Source: JBMDXB01 sp048594975 | GTDB lineage: Bacteria > Acidobacteriota > Vicinamibacteria > Vicinamibacterales > 2-12-FULL-66-21 | Reading direction: 5' to 3' | Assembly (NCBI GenBank): GCA_048594975.1 | Contig: JBMDXQ010000067.1 | Coordinates: 62,001 to 126,000, forward strand | Length of the DNA stretch: 64,000 nucleotides | Shown: positions 10,005-18,266 of the stretch, piece by piece | Layout of the letters: every line of letters begins with the position of its first letter | Position numbering within the stretch: position 1 is the first letter of the stretch | Made by a program: the position numbers and the translations under genes | Notes under the pieces: model-generated | The model's input: only the letters and a program-made list of their open reading frames with translations | What the model was told of the DNA's origin: nothing | Databases searched by the model: none

Positions 10005-10209
10005 GTGCTGAATGACGAATGCTGAGTGCCGAACGATCAAGGCCTGGCCGGCGGATGCCCGATGAGCCGGCGGAGGGCACCGGTATTGCGAGAAAACAGG
10101 CCATACGGCGTCGGCCTGACGGGTTTTCGGCAGTTCGGCAGTTCGGCCGTTCAGCCCGCAATCAGGCGTTCAGCATTCGGCATTCGGCATTCGGCATTCG
10201 GCATTGACA
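10005..10209. repeat. Inverted heptad-array element between ferredoxin and nuoB
   Basis: The left arm (about 10005-10034) reads GCTGAATGACGAATGCTGAG and begins nine bases after the ferredoxin stop. The right arm holds four exact tandem copies of CATTCGG at 10174-10201, then CATTGACA at 10202-10209, twelve bases before the nuoB start. The interior (about 10035-10165) has no recognisable gene; it contains a degenerate CAGTTCGG repeat at about 10130-10150. The architecture matches the other TGTCAATG/CATTGACA-bounded elements in this window, but the left terminal octamer is not clear in this copy. Confidence 0.75.
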
Positions 10210-10220
10210 AGGATCAGTGA

Positions 10221-10745
10221 ATGCTGAACAACCGCTTCGAAGACAACATCATCACGACGAACCTCGACAAGGTCCTCAACTGGGCCCGGCTGTCGTCCAT
10301 CTGGCCGATGGGGTTCGGGCTTGCGTGCTGCGCCATCGAGATGATGGCGACCGCGGCATCGCGCTTCGACCTGTCGCGGTTCGGCATGGAGATCATGCGC
10401 GCCTCACCGCGCCAGTCGGACCTGATGATCGTCGCCGGCACGGTCACGAAGAAGATGGCCCCCGTGCTGCGGCGGCTCTACGACCAGATGCCCGAGCCAA
10501 AGTGGGTCGTCTCGATGGGCAGCTGCTCGAACGCCGGCGGCCCGTTCCCGACCTACAGCGTGCTGCAGGGCGTCGACAAGGTCGTGCCCGTCGACGTGTA
10601 CGTGTCTGGCTGCCCGCCGCGGCCCGAGGCGCTCCTCTACGGGCTCATGCGGCTGCAGGACAAGATCCGGCGCGAGGGCCGCGTGCTGCGCAAGGAGAGC
10701 ACCGTCGCTGAACGGACCGCGGCCGCCGCGCGCGCGGCAGTGTAG
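10221..10745 (+). CDS. nuoB: NADH-quinone oxidoreductase subunit B
   Basis: A 174-residue subunit of complex I that holds cluster N2, the last iron-sulfur centre before quinone. The ligands are visible: the tandem cysteines Cys36-Cys37 in GLACCAIEMM, Cys102 in GSCSNAGG and Cys131 in SGCPPRPEAL. Length is normal for NuoB. It is followed nine bases later by nuoI, but no other complex I gene is present on either side, so this is a split or duplicate locus. The start is preceded by AAGGA, seven bases upstream, inside the tail of the repeat element. Function in the respiratory membrane is expected if the other subunits are encoded elsewhere. Confidence 0.96.
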   Translation: MLNNRFEDNIITTNLDKVLNWARLSSIWPMGFGLACCAIEMMATAASRFDLSRFGMEIMRASPRQSDLMIVAGTVTKKMAPVLRRLYDQMPEPKWVVSMGSCSNAGGPFPTYSVLQGVDKVVPVDVYVSGCPPRPEALLYGLMRLQDKIRREGRVLRKESTVAERTAAAARAAV

Positions 10746-10754
10746 GGGAGACCA

Positions 10755-11225
10755 GTGAGGAGACTCGGGCACGTCCTTCGCACGCTGTTTCTCGTCGACA
10801 TCGCCAAGGGCCTGTGGCTGACGCTGAAGTACACGCCGCAGCCGGCCTTCACGTTCCAGTACCCGGCCGAGCGGCGCCCGGTGGCGCCGCGGTTCCGGGG
10901 CATCCTGCGCCTGCAGGTGGAGCCCGAAACCGGCGCGCAGACCTGCATCGTGTGCGACCAGTGCGCGAAGGCGTGCCCTGACGATCTGATCGTGCTCGGC
11001 GGACACCGCGAGCCAGGACAGAAGATCAAGATTCTCGACTACTTCGACTTCAATCTCTCCCGCTGCAGCTTCTGCGGCCTGTGCGCGGAGGTCTGCCCGA
11101 CCAAGCCGGTAAAGGCGCTCATCATGAGCGAGGACTACGAGCTCGGCAGCTACTCGCGCGAGTCGCAGATCCTGCGCGTCGACGAGATGTACGACGGCGT
11201 GCCGATCGAGCAGTACACGCGGTAG
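10755..11225 (+). CDS. nuoI: NADH-quinone oxidoreductase subunit I
   Basis: A 156-residue iron-sulfur subunit of complex I that carries clusters N6a and N6b. Two ferredoxin motifs are intact: CIVCDQCAKACP and CSFCGLCAEVCP. The N-terminal LFLVDIAKGLWLTLKY is the amphipathic segment that seats NuoI on the membrane arm, and RFRGILRLQ is the family signature. Translation starts at GTG 10755 with AGGGGAGA just upstream. It is coupled to nuoB with a nine-base gap. The pair without nuoA, C, D, E-H or J-N is unusual. Confidence 0.95.
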   Translation: MRRLGHVLRTLFLVDIAKGLWLTLKYTPQPAFTFQYPAERRPVAPRFRGILRLQVEPETGAQTCIVCDQCAKACPDDLIVLGGHREPGQKIKILDYFDFNLSRCSFCGLCAEVCPTKPVKALIMSEDYELGSYSRESQILRVDEMYDGVPIEQYTR

Positions 11226-11285
11226 CCGGCCGGCCGGCGAAAGGTGCCGCCCGCATCGTCGACGGCAGACCGACAGGCGGCCGAG

Positions 11286-13055
11286 TCACTGGCACCCCAG
11301 GACCTGTGGTATCCGTTCCGACGGAGGTACGTCGGGCCGGGGCACGACCCTGTAGAGGAAGGTCGTGTGGGTGCATGGCCTTGGCTCCGGGTCCTTCGCG
11401 ACAAGCGCGACGTATTGCTGTGACGCGAACTTCTCCTGGAAGACGGGCACCTCCCAGTCGTCGAGGAGGATGAACGGTTCGTAACCTGCCAGACGCAGGT
11501 GCTCGATCGCACGATCGAGCCAGTCTCGGTCAATGTAGTCATAGCGGACCGTCAGCCGGCCGGAGTAGTACCGGACGGTCCCGCTGTGCTGCATCGTGAT
11601 CAGGATCGCGTTCGTCGGCAGGGTGCGGTCCACGTACTGTCCGATTTCCTCATACTTCTGCTCGCCGTAGCCAACCCTGTGTACATCCCATTGATAGAGG
11701 TTGGTGCCGCCGTGGTAGACCATCCCGAGCGCGAAGAGCATCACGACCGCGGCGCGAGCCCGTTTCCCGAACCGCTCGGTGGCGAGCCAGACGACGTCTG
11801 ACGCCAGAATGAACATCAAGGGATACGCCGGAAGCAGGAAGCGCGTCCACCACCAGGCGTCGAACGGGAGGTAGAGCAGGTAGCACGTGAAGAGCAAGGC
11901 GATGAAGGCCAGGAGCGCCGCCCGCACGTGTGCCAGATGGTCTCGCCGCAGCAGGAACACAGGTGTGAGCAGGAACAGGAAGATGAGGGGCCCCTGTGAC
12001 TGCAGGACCCACCTCGGATAGCGCGTCAGGTTGATGGGCACATGCGCCCAGGCGAAGAGCCCCGTGTTGTCACCGTATCCTGACGTGAACGGCGATCCGT
12101 AGAGCTCGTTGAACAACCAGCCGATGAACAGTGGAAACGGCGCAAGGGTCACACTGAATGCAGCCGCTCGTGCCAGCCACGAACGCGCATCCGTTCGCGC
12201 GGGCCGCCAGGCGGCCAGCACCAATGGCACGATGGCGAGCGGCACGAGATTGGGCCGCACCAGGATCGCCGCGCCGGCCAGGACGCCCGACACCGCCGCA
12301 CCGGCCACGGTCTTGCGACAGGCGAGGAGCAAGGACGCCGTCCATAACGCGGTGACCGGGACATCGCTCATCAGCGACAGCGTCAGCATGAAGACGGTCG
12401 GATTCGTGCTGAGGCCCAGCGCAGCGATCGATCCAACCACCGGGTGCGACACGCGCGAGCCGAGCGCGTAGGTGAGCAGGACCAGTGCCGCGCCGGCGAC
12501 CCAGGGCACGGCGTAGACGCCGATGTCGCCGAGGACGAGTGAGAAGGCGAGTATCAGCAGCGGCATGCCCGGCGGGTAGGTAGGGACGATCGTGTAGTTT
12601 TCGGCCGGGCGGTAGCCAAGCGGCGAGAACGACCACTCGGCGTTCGGCCAGGGGATCGAGGCGACGAAATCCTGGCGGATGTGCAGATCGCCCGTTCGCC
12701 ACAGCTGCGCCTGGGTGACGTAGCCGTAGACGTCCGCGCCGCCCGTCGCGCGCGTGCCGAACGTCGCACCGGACCAGAGCAGGAAGACAGCTGCGAATCC
12801 GACGAGCGCCTGGAGCAGGGGAAGCCGGCTCGCCGTCTGGGCGGCCTTCCGCAGCCGGGCGTGGAGTGGGTCGTGCAGAAATGCAGCGAGGATTGCGCAG
12901 GCGAGCGCCACGAAGGCAGCCCGCTCGGCCCCGCGGACCGACAGCGGTACGCTCAGGACGTGCACGCGGAAGCCGCCGGTCAGCCAGGCCCAGATCGCCA
13001 GCAGCGCCGCGACGACGGCGGCGGCGAGGAGGACCTGCGCCAGGCGCCGGCGCAC
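11286..13055 (-). CDS. Multi-pass membrane protein, likely GT39/ArnT-like glycosyltransferase
   Basis: A 589-residue inner-membrane protein with roughly 10-12 hydrophobic helices and a long soluble C-terminal tail of about 120 residues. After the first helices come FGTRATGGADVYGYVTQAQ and PTYPPGMPLLIL. An acidic residue in the first extracytoplasmic loop and the PPGxPL pattern are typical of polyprenyl-phosphate-sugar dependent GT-C enzymes (PMT/ArnT/DUF2029-like). The acceptor cannot be predicted. It starts five bases after the stop of the thioesterase gene and is probably cotranscribed with it. The assignment to GT-C rests on topology and a few motifs only. Confidence 0.65.
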   Translation of the reverse strand: MRRRLAQVLLAAAVVAALLAIWAWLTGGFRVHVLSVPLSVRGAERAAFVALACAILAAFLHDPLHARLRKAAQTASRLPLLQALVGFAAVFLLWSGATFGTRATGGADVYGYVTQAQLWRTGDLHIRQDFVASIPWPNAEWSFSPLGYRPAENYTIVPTYPPGMPLLILAFSLVLGDIGVYAVPWVAGAALVLLTYALGSRVSHPVVGSIAALGLSTNPTVFMLTLSLMSDVPVTALWTASLLLACRKTVAGAAVSGVLAGAAILVRPNLVPLAIVPLVLAAWRPARTDARSWLARAAAFSVTLAPFPLFIGWLFNELYGSPFTSGYGDNTGLFAWAHVPINLTRYPRWVLQSQGPLIFLFLLTPVFLLRRDHLAHVRAALLAFIALLFTCYLLYLPFDAWWWTRFLLPAYPLMFILASDVVWLATERFGKRARAAVVMLFALGMVYHGGTNLYQWDVHRVGYGEQKYEEIGQYVDRTLPTNAILITMQHSGTVRYYSGRLTVRYDYIDRDWLDRAIEHLRLAGYEPFILLDDWEVPVFQEKFASQQYVALVAKDPEPRPCTHTTFLYRVVPRPDVPPSERIPQVLGCQ

Positions 13056-13060
13056 GGTCC

Positions 13061-13549
13061 CTACTGCCTGCCTTCCAGCGCCCGCCGCGCCTTCAGTCGT
13101 TCCTCGCGCCGCACCTGCGCCTCAGCGGCGCGCTGCCGCTCGGCTTCGGTCTCGAGCCGCAGCCCGGGAATGGGCAGCCGGTTGCCGTCGCGATCGATCG
13201 ACACGAAGGTCAGATAGGCGCGGCTGGTCAGCCGCCGCACGCCGGTCAGCGTCTCTTCGGAGAAGACCTCGACTTCGACCTCCAGCGACGTGCTCCAGAC
13301 GGCGGTCACGACCGACCTGAGGATGATGAGATCGCCCACCTTGATCGGGTGCAGGAACTGCAGCCCGTCGACCGCGGCGGTCACTAGCAGCGTCCGCGTG
13401 TGGCGGTGGCACGCGATCGCGCCGGCGATGTCGATGAGGTGCATGACCGTGCCGCCGAGGATGAACCCGAGGGGGTTGGCATCGTTGGGCAGGACGACCT
13501 GCACCATCTCCGTCGCCGACTCAGAGGGTTTCTTCGCTGGCGCTGTCAT
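13061..13549 (-). CDS. Acyl-CoA thioesterase, hotdog fold (YciA/BACH type)
   Basis: A 162-residue cytoplasmic hydrolase that cleaves acyl-CoA. The hotdog signature is clear: NPLGFILGGTVMHLIDIAGAIACHRH carries the catalytic Asp after the conserved GG-x-V-x-H-x-ID helix, followed by VDGLQFLHPIKVGDLI and RLTSRAYLTFVSID. The C-terminal 30 residues are charged and probably helical. The start codon ATG at 13549 is eight bases from the end of a 93-bp inverted heptad element, with no good ribosome binding site in between. The downstream GT-C-like gene follows after five bases. Confidence 0.92.
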   Translation of the reverse strand: MTAPAKKPSESATEMVQVVLPNDANPLGFILGGTVMHLIDIAGAIACHRHTRTLLVTAAVDGLQFLHPIKVGDLIILRSVVTAVWSTSLEVEVEVFSEETLTGVRRLTSRAYLTFVSIDRDGNRLPIPGLRLETEAERQRAAEAQVRREERLKARRALEGRQ

Positions 13550-13556
13550 CGTCCCG

Positions 13557-13649
13557 TGTCAATGCCGAATGACGAATGGTGAATGCCGAACAGACGCTCA
13601 CGCGCTGCGCGTTCATTCGCCATTCGGCATTCGTCATTCAGCATTGACA
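13557..13649. mobile_element. 93-bp palindromic heptad element (MITE-like)
   Basis: The most complete short copy of the family. The left arm (13557-13591) starts TGTCAATG and continues with CCGAATG, ACGAATG, GTGAATG. The right arm (13611-13649) contains CATTCG/CATTCAG words and ends CATTGACA. The two arms are inverted, with a 19-base centre, so either strand can fold into a long imperfect hairpin. It fills nearly all the space between the thioesterase start (13549) and the zinc-finger gene stop (13654). No open reading frame and no target-site duplication are visible. Calling it mobile rests on recurrence at other loci. Confidence 0.7.
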
Positions 13650-13653
13650 AGCG

Positions 13654-13917
13654 TCAGTTCCCACAATGGCGGTCGACGAAGGCCTTCAATGTACAGCGGA
13701 GTTCGGGCGGGAGATCCTCTTCCTTGATGGAGCGGAGCAGCGAGAGGGTACAGCGGTAAGTCCTGAGCTGCGCGACGCAGCGGGGGCACGCCGAGAGGTG
13801 GCGTTCCAGGCGGCCGTGGACGTCGGCCGGCAGCCGGCCCTCCACGAAGTCCGCGAGGAGCGCCACCAGGTCCGTGCAGCGCGAGGCCTTGTGAGTCACG
13901 ACGGCCTCCCGCTGCAC
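13654..13917 (-). CDS. Small zinc-finger (zf-HC2, anti-sigma-like) protein without a sigma partner
   Basis: An 87-residue soluble protein with the H-x3-C-x2-C zinc motif (HLSACPRC) preceded by LVALLADFVEGRLPADVHGRLERH, the zf-HC2 fold that in anti-sigma factors binds an ECF sigma factor. Unlike typical anti-sigma factors it has no membrane segment. No ECF sigma gene is adjacent: upstream lies the large peptidase/barrel gene and downstream a repeat element. It could act on a sigma factor encoded elsewhere. The stop lies four bases from the end of the 13557-13649 element. GTG at 13899 is an alternative start. Confidence 0.75.
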   Translation of the reverse strand: MQREAVVTHKASRCTDLVALLADFVEGRLPADVHGRLERHLSACPRCVAQLRTYRCTLSLLRSIKEEDLPPELRCTLKAFVDRHCGN

Positions 13918-14010
13918 GGATGGTCAATGGTCGAGGGTCGATGGCAAGGACCGATCACTTGCCGCATCCGGCTCGTCACTCGGTGCGCTTGACCATTTTC
14001 CATTCGCGCG

Positions 14011-17000
14011 TCAGAAGTCGTAGCCAATCCAGACGGCGAAACGCACCTTGCGGAACCAGTCGCTCCCCCCCTGGTAGGCGAAGACGGCGTCCTCCCATTC
14101 ACGGTTGAAGAGGGTGCGCCACGCCCAGTCGAAGTGGATCGGGAACCCGAGCGCGAACGTCTCCAGGCCGAAGCCGTACGAGGCGCGGCCGTCCACCAGC
14201 TTGAATCCGTCGATGTTCTGGACCGGGCCGAATACCGGCCGGACGGTCAGGCCGGTCGCGTCGGTGGTGTACCCCAGGAGCGGCTGGTAGGGAATCGTGC
14301 TGCTCGTCCACACCTTCATCGGCTGGTCAACGTAGCCGGCAGCGCCGAGGTTGACGAAGGCGATGCCGCGCAGTCCGCCGACGACGCCGATGGGCGTCAG
14401 CGCCGCCTCGATGAGCGGGAAGCGGAGCTCGGCGTTGCCGAAGAATCCCTTGTGGCCGAGGAACGAGAGGTAGTCGTAGCCGCGCAGCTCGGAGTTGCCG
14501 CCGAAATAGAAGTAGGCGGGGTAGTCCCCCCAGCTGTTGAAACCGCGCAGGCGAAGGGCAACCACGCCGTTGGTCGCAAGGCGGAGGTAATAGCGCGCGT
14601 CCACGTCGGCGGTCTGCCGCGACAGCGTGCGGTCGCCGATCTGGGGGGCGTACTCGTAGCCGACGCGGACCGTGTTGCCGGCGAGCGGCCCGTACTCCCG
14701 GAAGACCGTCGTCTCCTGCACGTAGGCGATGCCGAAGGGCATGAACGTGCCGTTGGCGAACAGGACGCGGCCGTACTGCTGCATCTGGTACGCGTCGGCC
14801 AGGTCCTGCAGATCGGGCTCGTTGAACCCCTGCTTGAACTGCATGACGCCGGTGGACAGCTCGACGCGCGCGTAGCGATTGAAGGGGTAGATCGCGAAGG
14901 CGGTGCCGCCCCGCGCCGTCTGGGTGGCGATCGCCTGGTCGCGATCGAGCCAGCCGTACTCGTATCCGTAGAGGATGCCGGGCTGGTAGCCGTAGTAGAA
15001 CTGCGTCTGGGAGAACCCCTGCAGCGCGTACTGGAAGCGCCGCGAGAGGTTCACGTAGGAGAACGACAGCGTGCGGTACTGCTGCACCGATGCGGCGAAC
15101 ATGTTGAACTGCTTGTCGCCGAGCACGTCGCTGAAGGTGACCTGCGTGCCGCCGAACAGGTCGCCGCCGCTGGTGACGCCGAGGGCCACGGGCGGGCGTC
15201 CCTCGAGGAACATCTTCTCGAACGTCCCCTTGCGGCGGATGTTGCCGCGGACGAGCGTATGCGTCATCGGGGGCGTAAAGTCGATGATCGGTCCAGGCGT
15301 CCCGAAATCGGCGCTCGCCACCGTCGCCATCGGTTCCTCGCGCGCCAGCGTGTGGATGCCGAACTCCTGCTTGTAATAGGTGACGAACGCGATCTTCGTC
15401 TTCGCCTGGTCCTTCAGCACGATCGGCGAGACGTTGCCGGTCAACGTGTCGGTATACTGCTTCAGCTCGCCGGTCTTCAGGCTGAGCGTCCAGATGTTGT
15501 AGATGTTGCCGTTACGCGCGACCTCGGGATCGATCGGCTGGTTCGGGTCGGTGGCCGTCGACGGGAACACGATGGTCTCGCCGTCGATGAACTGGGCGCC
15601 GCCGTCGTCGTGCGTGCCGAACGTGATCTGCGTCTTCTGCCCGGTCACCAGGTCCAGCTTGAAGAGCTTGTCATTGCCGCTGACCCGCGCAATGTAGACC
15701 AGCGACTTGCCGTCGGGCGCATAGGTTGGCGAGTAGTCGCCGAACTCGTCGTTGGTCAGGTTGCGGATCTCGCCGGTCTCGACGTTGACTGCGAACAGGT
15801 CGTGAACGCCGCCGCGCATCCCCGCAAACGCGATCTCCTTCCCGTCGGGGCTGATATCCGGGGACTCCGGCGCGTCGACGGTCTTCAGCTCGAACCGCTG
15901 CTCGATCCGGCGATTGACCACGTTCTGCAGGATCAGCGTCTTCTGCTTTTCGGTGCGGACGAAGTAGGCGATGCGATCGTTGACCGGCGACCACGACATC
16001 CACGGGACGGCGTTGCTGCGGAACCCGCCCGGGCTGGAGATGTACTCGTAGCCGGCGTCCTTGCTGAACCCGGAGGTCAGGTTCTGGACGACCTTGCCGT
16101 CCTTGGTCGAGAGCAGGATGATGTCGAGCTCCTGGTCCTTGCGGTTGCCGGCCATGACCGCAATCAGGTCGCCGGTCGGCGACGGCTCGATCGAGATGAC
16201 CGTGACGTACGGCGTCCTGTCCCGCTTCGGCGCCAGGTTGCGGCCGTAGTCGGTGGGCCGCTCCTTGTCGCGGAACGCCTTGAAGCGGTCCTTCATGAAC
16301 TTCTCGAACTGCTCGTCGAACTCTTCACCCTTCAGCCGGAACGCCTCCTCGTAGGCGCTTTCGCCGCCGCCGATGACCGCCTTGCGCAGCGCGAAGAGGA
16401 ACTGCCGGAGGCCTTCCTGGCCCCACTTCGACTCGATGAACTCGAAGGCGGCATGGCCCATCGAGTAGATGAGGCGGCCCGCCTCGTAGCCGCTCTCGAA
16501 CTCGCTCATCTTCGGAATGGTGTCGGTGATCGCCGCGTCGCGAACCTGCATCAGGTCGAACGGGTTCCAGTACCGCGCCATGTAGTTGGCGAGGCCCTCG
16601 TCGACCCACCGCGGCAGACCGCGGCGAAGCAGCGAGCGCGGGATGATGTCGAATTCGAAGATGTGCGTCAGCTCGTGCGTGATCAGGCGGTAGAGCTGAT
16701 CCGGCGGCTCGTCGATGGGCAGCACCATCCGGTCGCGGTACGGCTCGGCGAACGCGAGCACGCCCTCCGGGATCTCGCCCGGCTCGATGTTCTGCTGCTG
16801 GAACTCACTCGCGGTCTTGAACAGGATCATCGGGACCTTGTGCCCGAGGTCGTGCTTCAGGTCGGAGCTGATCGTCTGGTAGGCGCTCTCGGCGTAGCTG
16901 GTGATCCGCTCCAGGTGCGACTCGATGTCGGGGTAGTAGAAGATCTCGAAGTGGTCCGTTGTGTAGATGTGCCACCTGAAATTGTCGTAGCGAATGCGGT

Positions 17001-17199
17001 TCTTCGAGTAGTACGGAATGTATCCCGTCTGGCGGTACGCCTGCGGGCCGCCGGAGGCCAGCGCGGCGGCACGCTCCCTCAGCAACCGGCACGGCGCCTG
17101 GTCGGCCCAGGCGGGGCTGGTGGCACCGGCGGTGGCGCGCAGCGCCAGCAGGAAGACCACGGACGGCAGGGAGCCGCGCGCGTCGGAGCGCGTGCGCAT
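14011..17199 (-). CDS. Secreted metallopeptidase - TolB-like propeller - surface-antigen barrel fusion
   Basis: A very long exported protein (1062 residues). A signal peptide is followed at about 75-310 by a peptidase-MA-like gluzincin domain: HELTH near residue 175 with the third zinc ligand in PRWVDEGLANY. From about 320 to 620 there are PD40/TolB-type propeller repeats (SPDGKEIAFAG, APDGKSLVYIAR). The last 350 residues are beta-rich, with a BamA/surface-antigen-like run (YFYFGGNSELRGYDYLSF) and a terminal Phe (AVWIGYDF), so the C-terminus should sit in the outer membrane. This three-part architecture is known from acidobacteria and is often annotated as a Tol biopolymer transport component. 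Substrate unknown. Transcribed alone toward the zinc-finger gene. Confidence 0.85.
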   Translation of the reverse strand: MRTRSDARGSLPSVVFLLALRATAGATSPAWADQAPCRLLRERAAALASGGPQAYRQTGYIPYYSKNRIRYDNFRWHIYTTDHFEIFYYPDIESHLERITSYAESAYQTISSDLKHDLGHKVPMILFKTASEFQQQNIEPGEIPEGVLAFAEPYRDRMVLPIDEPPDQLYRLITHELTHIFEFDIIPRSLLRRGLPRWVDEGLANYMARYWNPFDLMQVRDAAITDTIPKMSEFESGYEAGRLIYSMGHAAFEFIESKWGQEGLRQFLFALRKAVIGGGESAYEEAFRLKGEEFDEQFEKFMKDRFKAFRDKERPTDYGRNLAPKRDRTPYVTVISIEPSPTGDLIAVMAGNRKDQELDIILLSTKDGKVVQNLTSGFSKDAGYEYISSPGGFRSNAVPWMSWSPVNDRIAYFVRTEKQKTLILQNVVNRRIEQRFELKTVDAPESPDISPDGKEIAFAGMRGGVHDLFAVNVETGEIRNLTNDEFGDYSPTYAPDGKSLVYIARVSGNDKLFKLDLVTGQKTQITFGTHDDGGAQFIDGETIVFPSTATDPNQPIDPEVARNGNIYNIWTLSLKTGELKQYTDTLTGNVSPIVLKDQAKTKIAFVTYYKQEFGIHTLAREEPMATVASADFGTPGPIIDFTPPMTHTLVRGNIRRKGTFEKMFLEGRPPVALGVTSGGDLFGGTQVTFSDVLGDKQFNMFAASVQQYRTLSFSYVNLSRRFQYALQGFSQTQFYYGYQPGILYGYEYGWLDRDQAIATQTARGGTAFAIYPFNRYARVELSTGVMQFKQGFNEPDLQDLADAYQMQQYGRVLFANGTFMPFGIAYVQETTVFREYGPLAGNTVRVGYEYAPQIGDRTLSRQTADVDARYYLRLATNGVVALRLRGFNSWGDYPAYFYFGGNSELRGYDYLSFLGHKGFFGNAELRFPLIEAALTPIGVVGGLRGIAFVNLGAAGYVDQPMKVWTSSTIPYQPLLGYTTDATGLTVRPVFGPVQNIDGFKLVDGRASYGFGLETFALGFPIHFDWAWRTLFNREWEDAVFAYQGGSDWFRKVRFAVWIGYDF

Positions 17200-17404
17200 G
17201 TTTCACCTCGGGTAGCGACGGGCAGGTCGTCTGCTGGTCGCGATGTTACTGTAGCTAAGACGGTTGTCGCAACGACAACGTCCCCTCCAGGGCGGGTCGC
17301 CCGAGATCAGCAAGTCACGTGCCTGCCGCCGAGCTCGAAATCCGGGCACGCGGCAGCCGTGGCCCTGAAAAAGTGTCCCCCGCGCCGCACATCCGTCCTC
17401 CTTT

Positions 17405-17605
17405 GTAGAAGGATGTCTCGCCTCGGGACTCGGCAGTCGGGCCGCGGCGCTTGGGATCGCTCGGCGCTCGGGCTCGGGGGTCGGGCTCGGGGTTCGACGC
17501 TCGGCGCTTGGGATTCGGTTTGGGGATTACGGATTCAGGATCAGCCATCAGGGATTCAGGATTATTCAGGATCAGGGATGATCAGGGATTAGAGATCAGG
17601 GATTG
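17405..17605. repeat. Two adjoining short-period intergenic arrays
   Basis: From about 17410 to 17520 the sequence is made of degenerate CTCGGGC/GCTTGGGATCG words. From about 17510 to 17605 it changes to GGATTCAGGATCAG words (for example GGGATTCAGGATTATTCAGG). The unit is 7-8 bases and poorly conserved. It does not share the TGTCAATG termini of the GAATGC-type elements, but has the same look of short words repeated between genes. Confidence 0.65.
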
Positions 17606-17614
17606 TACAATTCC

Positions 17615-17644
17615 GGAATAAACGGTCGCCCCTGGGGTGTTCTC
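17615..17644 (+). promoter_or_regulatory. Candidate ECF-type promoter
   Basis: GGAATAA at 17615-17621 resembles the -35 element of many ECF sigma factors. Sixteen bases later TGTTCTC at 17638-17644 could be the -10. The ECF sigma gene starts 32 bases further on, so this would be an autoregulated promoter. The assignment is by resemblance only; ECF -10 boxes are weakly conserved. Confidence 0.4.
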
Positions 17645-17675
17645 TCCCTTGGGGCGCCATACGCTGTGATCTTCG

Positions 17676-18224
17676 ATGGCGCGCCGCCGCCCCGGTGACG
17701 GGGCCGACGAGACGTTCACGAACGAGGCCCTGTCCTACGTGGACAGCCTGTACGGCACGGCGCTGCGCCTGACGCGTCAGGTCGCTGACGCGGAGGACCT
17801 GGTCCAGGACACCTACCTCAAGGCGTTCCGGGCCGAGGCGCAGTTCCAGCGCGGTACCAACCTGAAGGCGTGGCTGTTCACGATCCTTCACAACACGTTT
17901 CGCAACCGCCGGCGCGACGCCGGCCGCAGCCCGATCGACGTGGACAGCGAGGTGGTGGAGCAGGCCATGGACACGGGCGCGGTGCAGGACACGCCGGAGG
18001 CGCTGCTTTCGCGATCCACGCTCGACGCGGACCTGCAGGCCGCGCTCGACGCTCTCCCCGAGGCCTTCCGCCAGGCCGTCTGGCTGCGGGACGTCGAAGA
18101 ATTCTCGTACGCGGAGATCGCCGACATCGTCGGGGTTCCGATCGGGACGGTGATGTCACGGATTTCGCGGGGACGCAAGCTGCTGCACGATCGGTTGGCC
18201 GCGTCCCGACCGGTGACGCCATGA
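17676..18224 (+). CDS. ECF RNA polymerase sigma factor
   Basis: A 182-residue sigma-70-family protein with region 2 (ALRLTRQVADAEDLVQDTYLKAFRA, including the core-binding DAEDLVQ helix and the -10 recognition stretch GTNLKAWLFTILHNTFRNRRR). Region 4 follows at about 120-175 (LPEAFRQAVWLRDVEEFSYAEIADIVGVPIGTVMSRISRGRKLL). The size and order are those of RpoE-like ECF factors. A zf-HC2 membrane anti-sigma gene follows after 42 bases, forming the usual sigma/anti-sigma pair. A GGAATAA-type sequence upstream suggests autoregulation. Confidence 0.95.
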   Translation: MARRRPGDGADETFTNEALSYVDSLYGTALRLTRQVADAEDLVQDTYLKAFRAEAQFQRGTNLKAWLFTILHNTFRNRRRDAGRSPIDVDSEVVEQAMDTGAVQDTPEALLSRSTLDADLQAALDALPEAFRQAVWLRDVEEFSYAEIADIVGVPIGTVMSRISRGRKLLHDRLAASRPVTP

Positions 18225-18266
18225 CACCAGCCTGCCTGCTCCGCTACAGAGCGCTGCCCATCTCCC

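Larger units (their letters stand above)
17200..17675. other. Intergenic region between divergent genes, with repeats and a palindrome
   Basis: A 476-base gap between the leftward peptidase gene and the rightward ECF sigma gene. It holds a 7-bp palindrome GTTGTCG-CAA-CGACAAC at 17263-17279 that could be an operator for the leftward gene. A hairpin-like ACATCC...GGATGT lies near 17390-17415. A long stretch of short-period repeats follows at about 17405-17605, described separately. A palindrome ATTCCGGAAT overlaps the putative ECF promoter. I see no gene in it. Confidence 0.6.

Noticed and set aside
10202..10209. CATTGACA ends of the heptad elements as -35 boxes for the adjacent genes
   Set aside because: TTGACA is only 2-25 bases from the start codons in several copies, too close for a promoter of the next gene; in other copies it sits at a gene's 3' end. 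Outward promoters cannot be fully excluded.
11229..11285. Possible terminator between nuoI and the convergent glycosyltransferase-like gene
   Set aside because: GGCCGGCCGG is palindromic but short, and no T-tract follows in either direction.
14134..17592. 1152-residue open frame on the plus strand opposite the metallopeptidase/barrel gene
   Set aside because: It is an antisense shadow of a real high-GC gene, with an Arg/Val/Asp/Leu-biased composition and no motifs; the minus-strand product has a signal peptide, HELTH and a barrel end.
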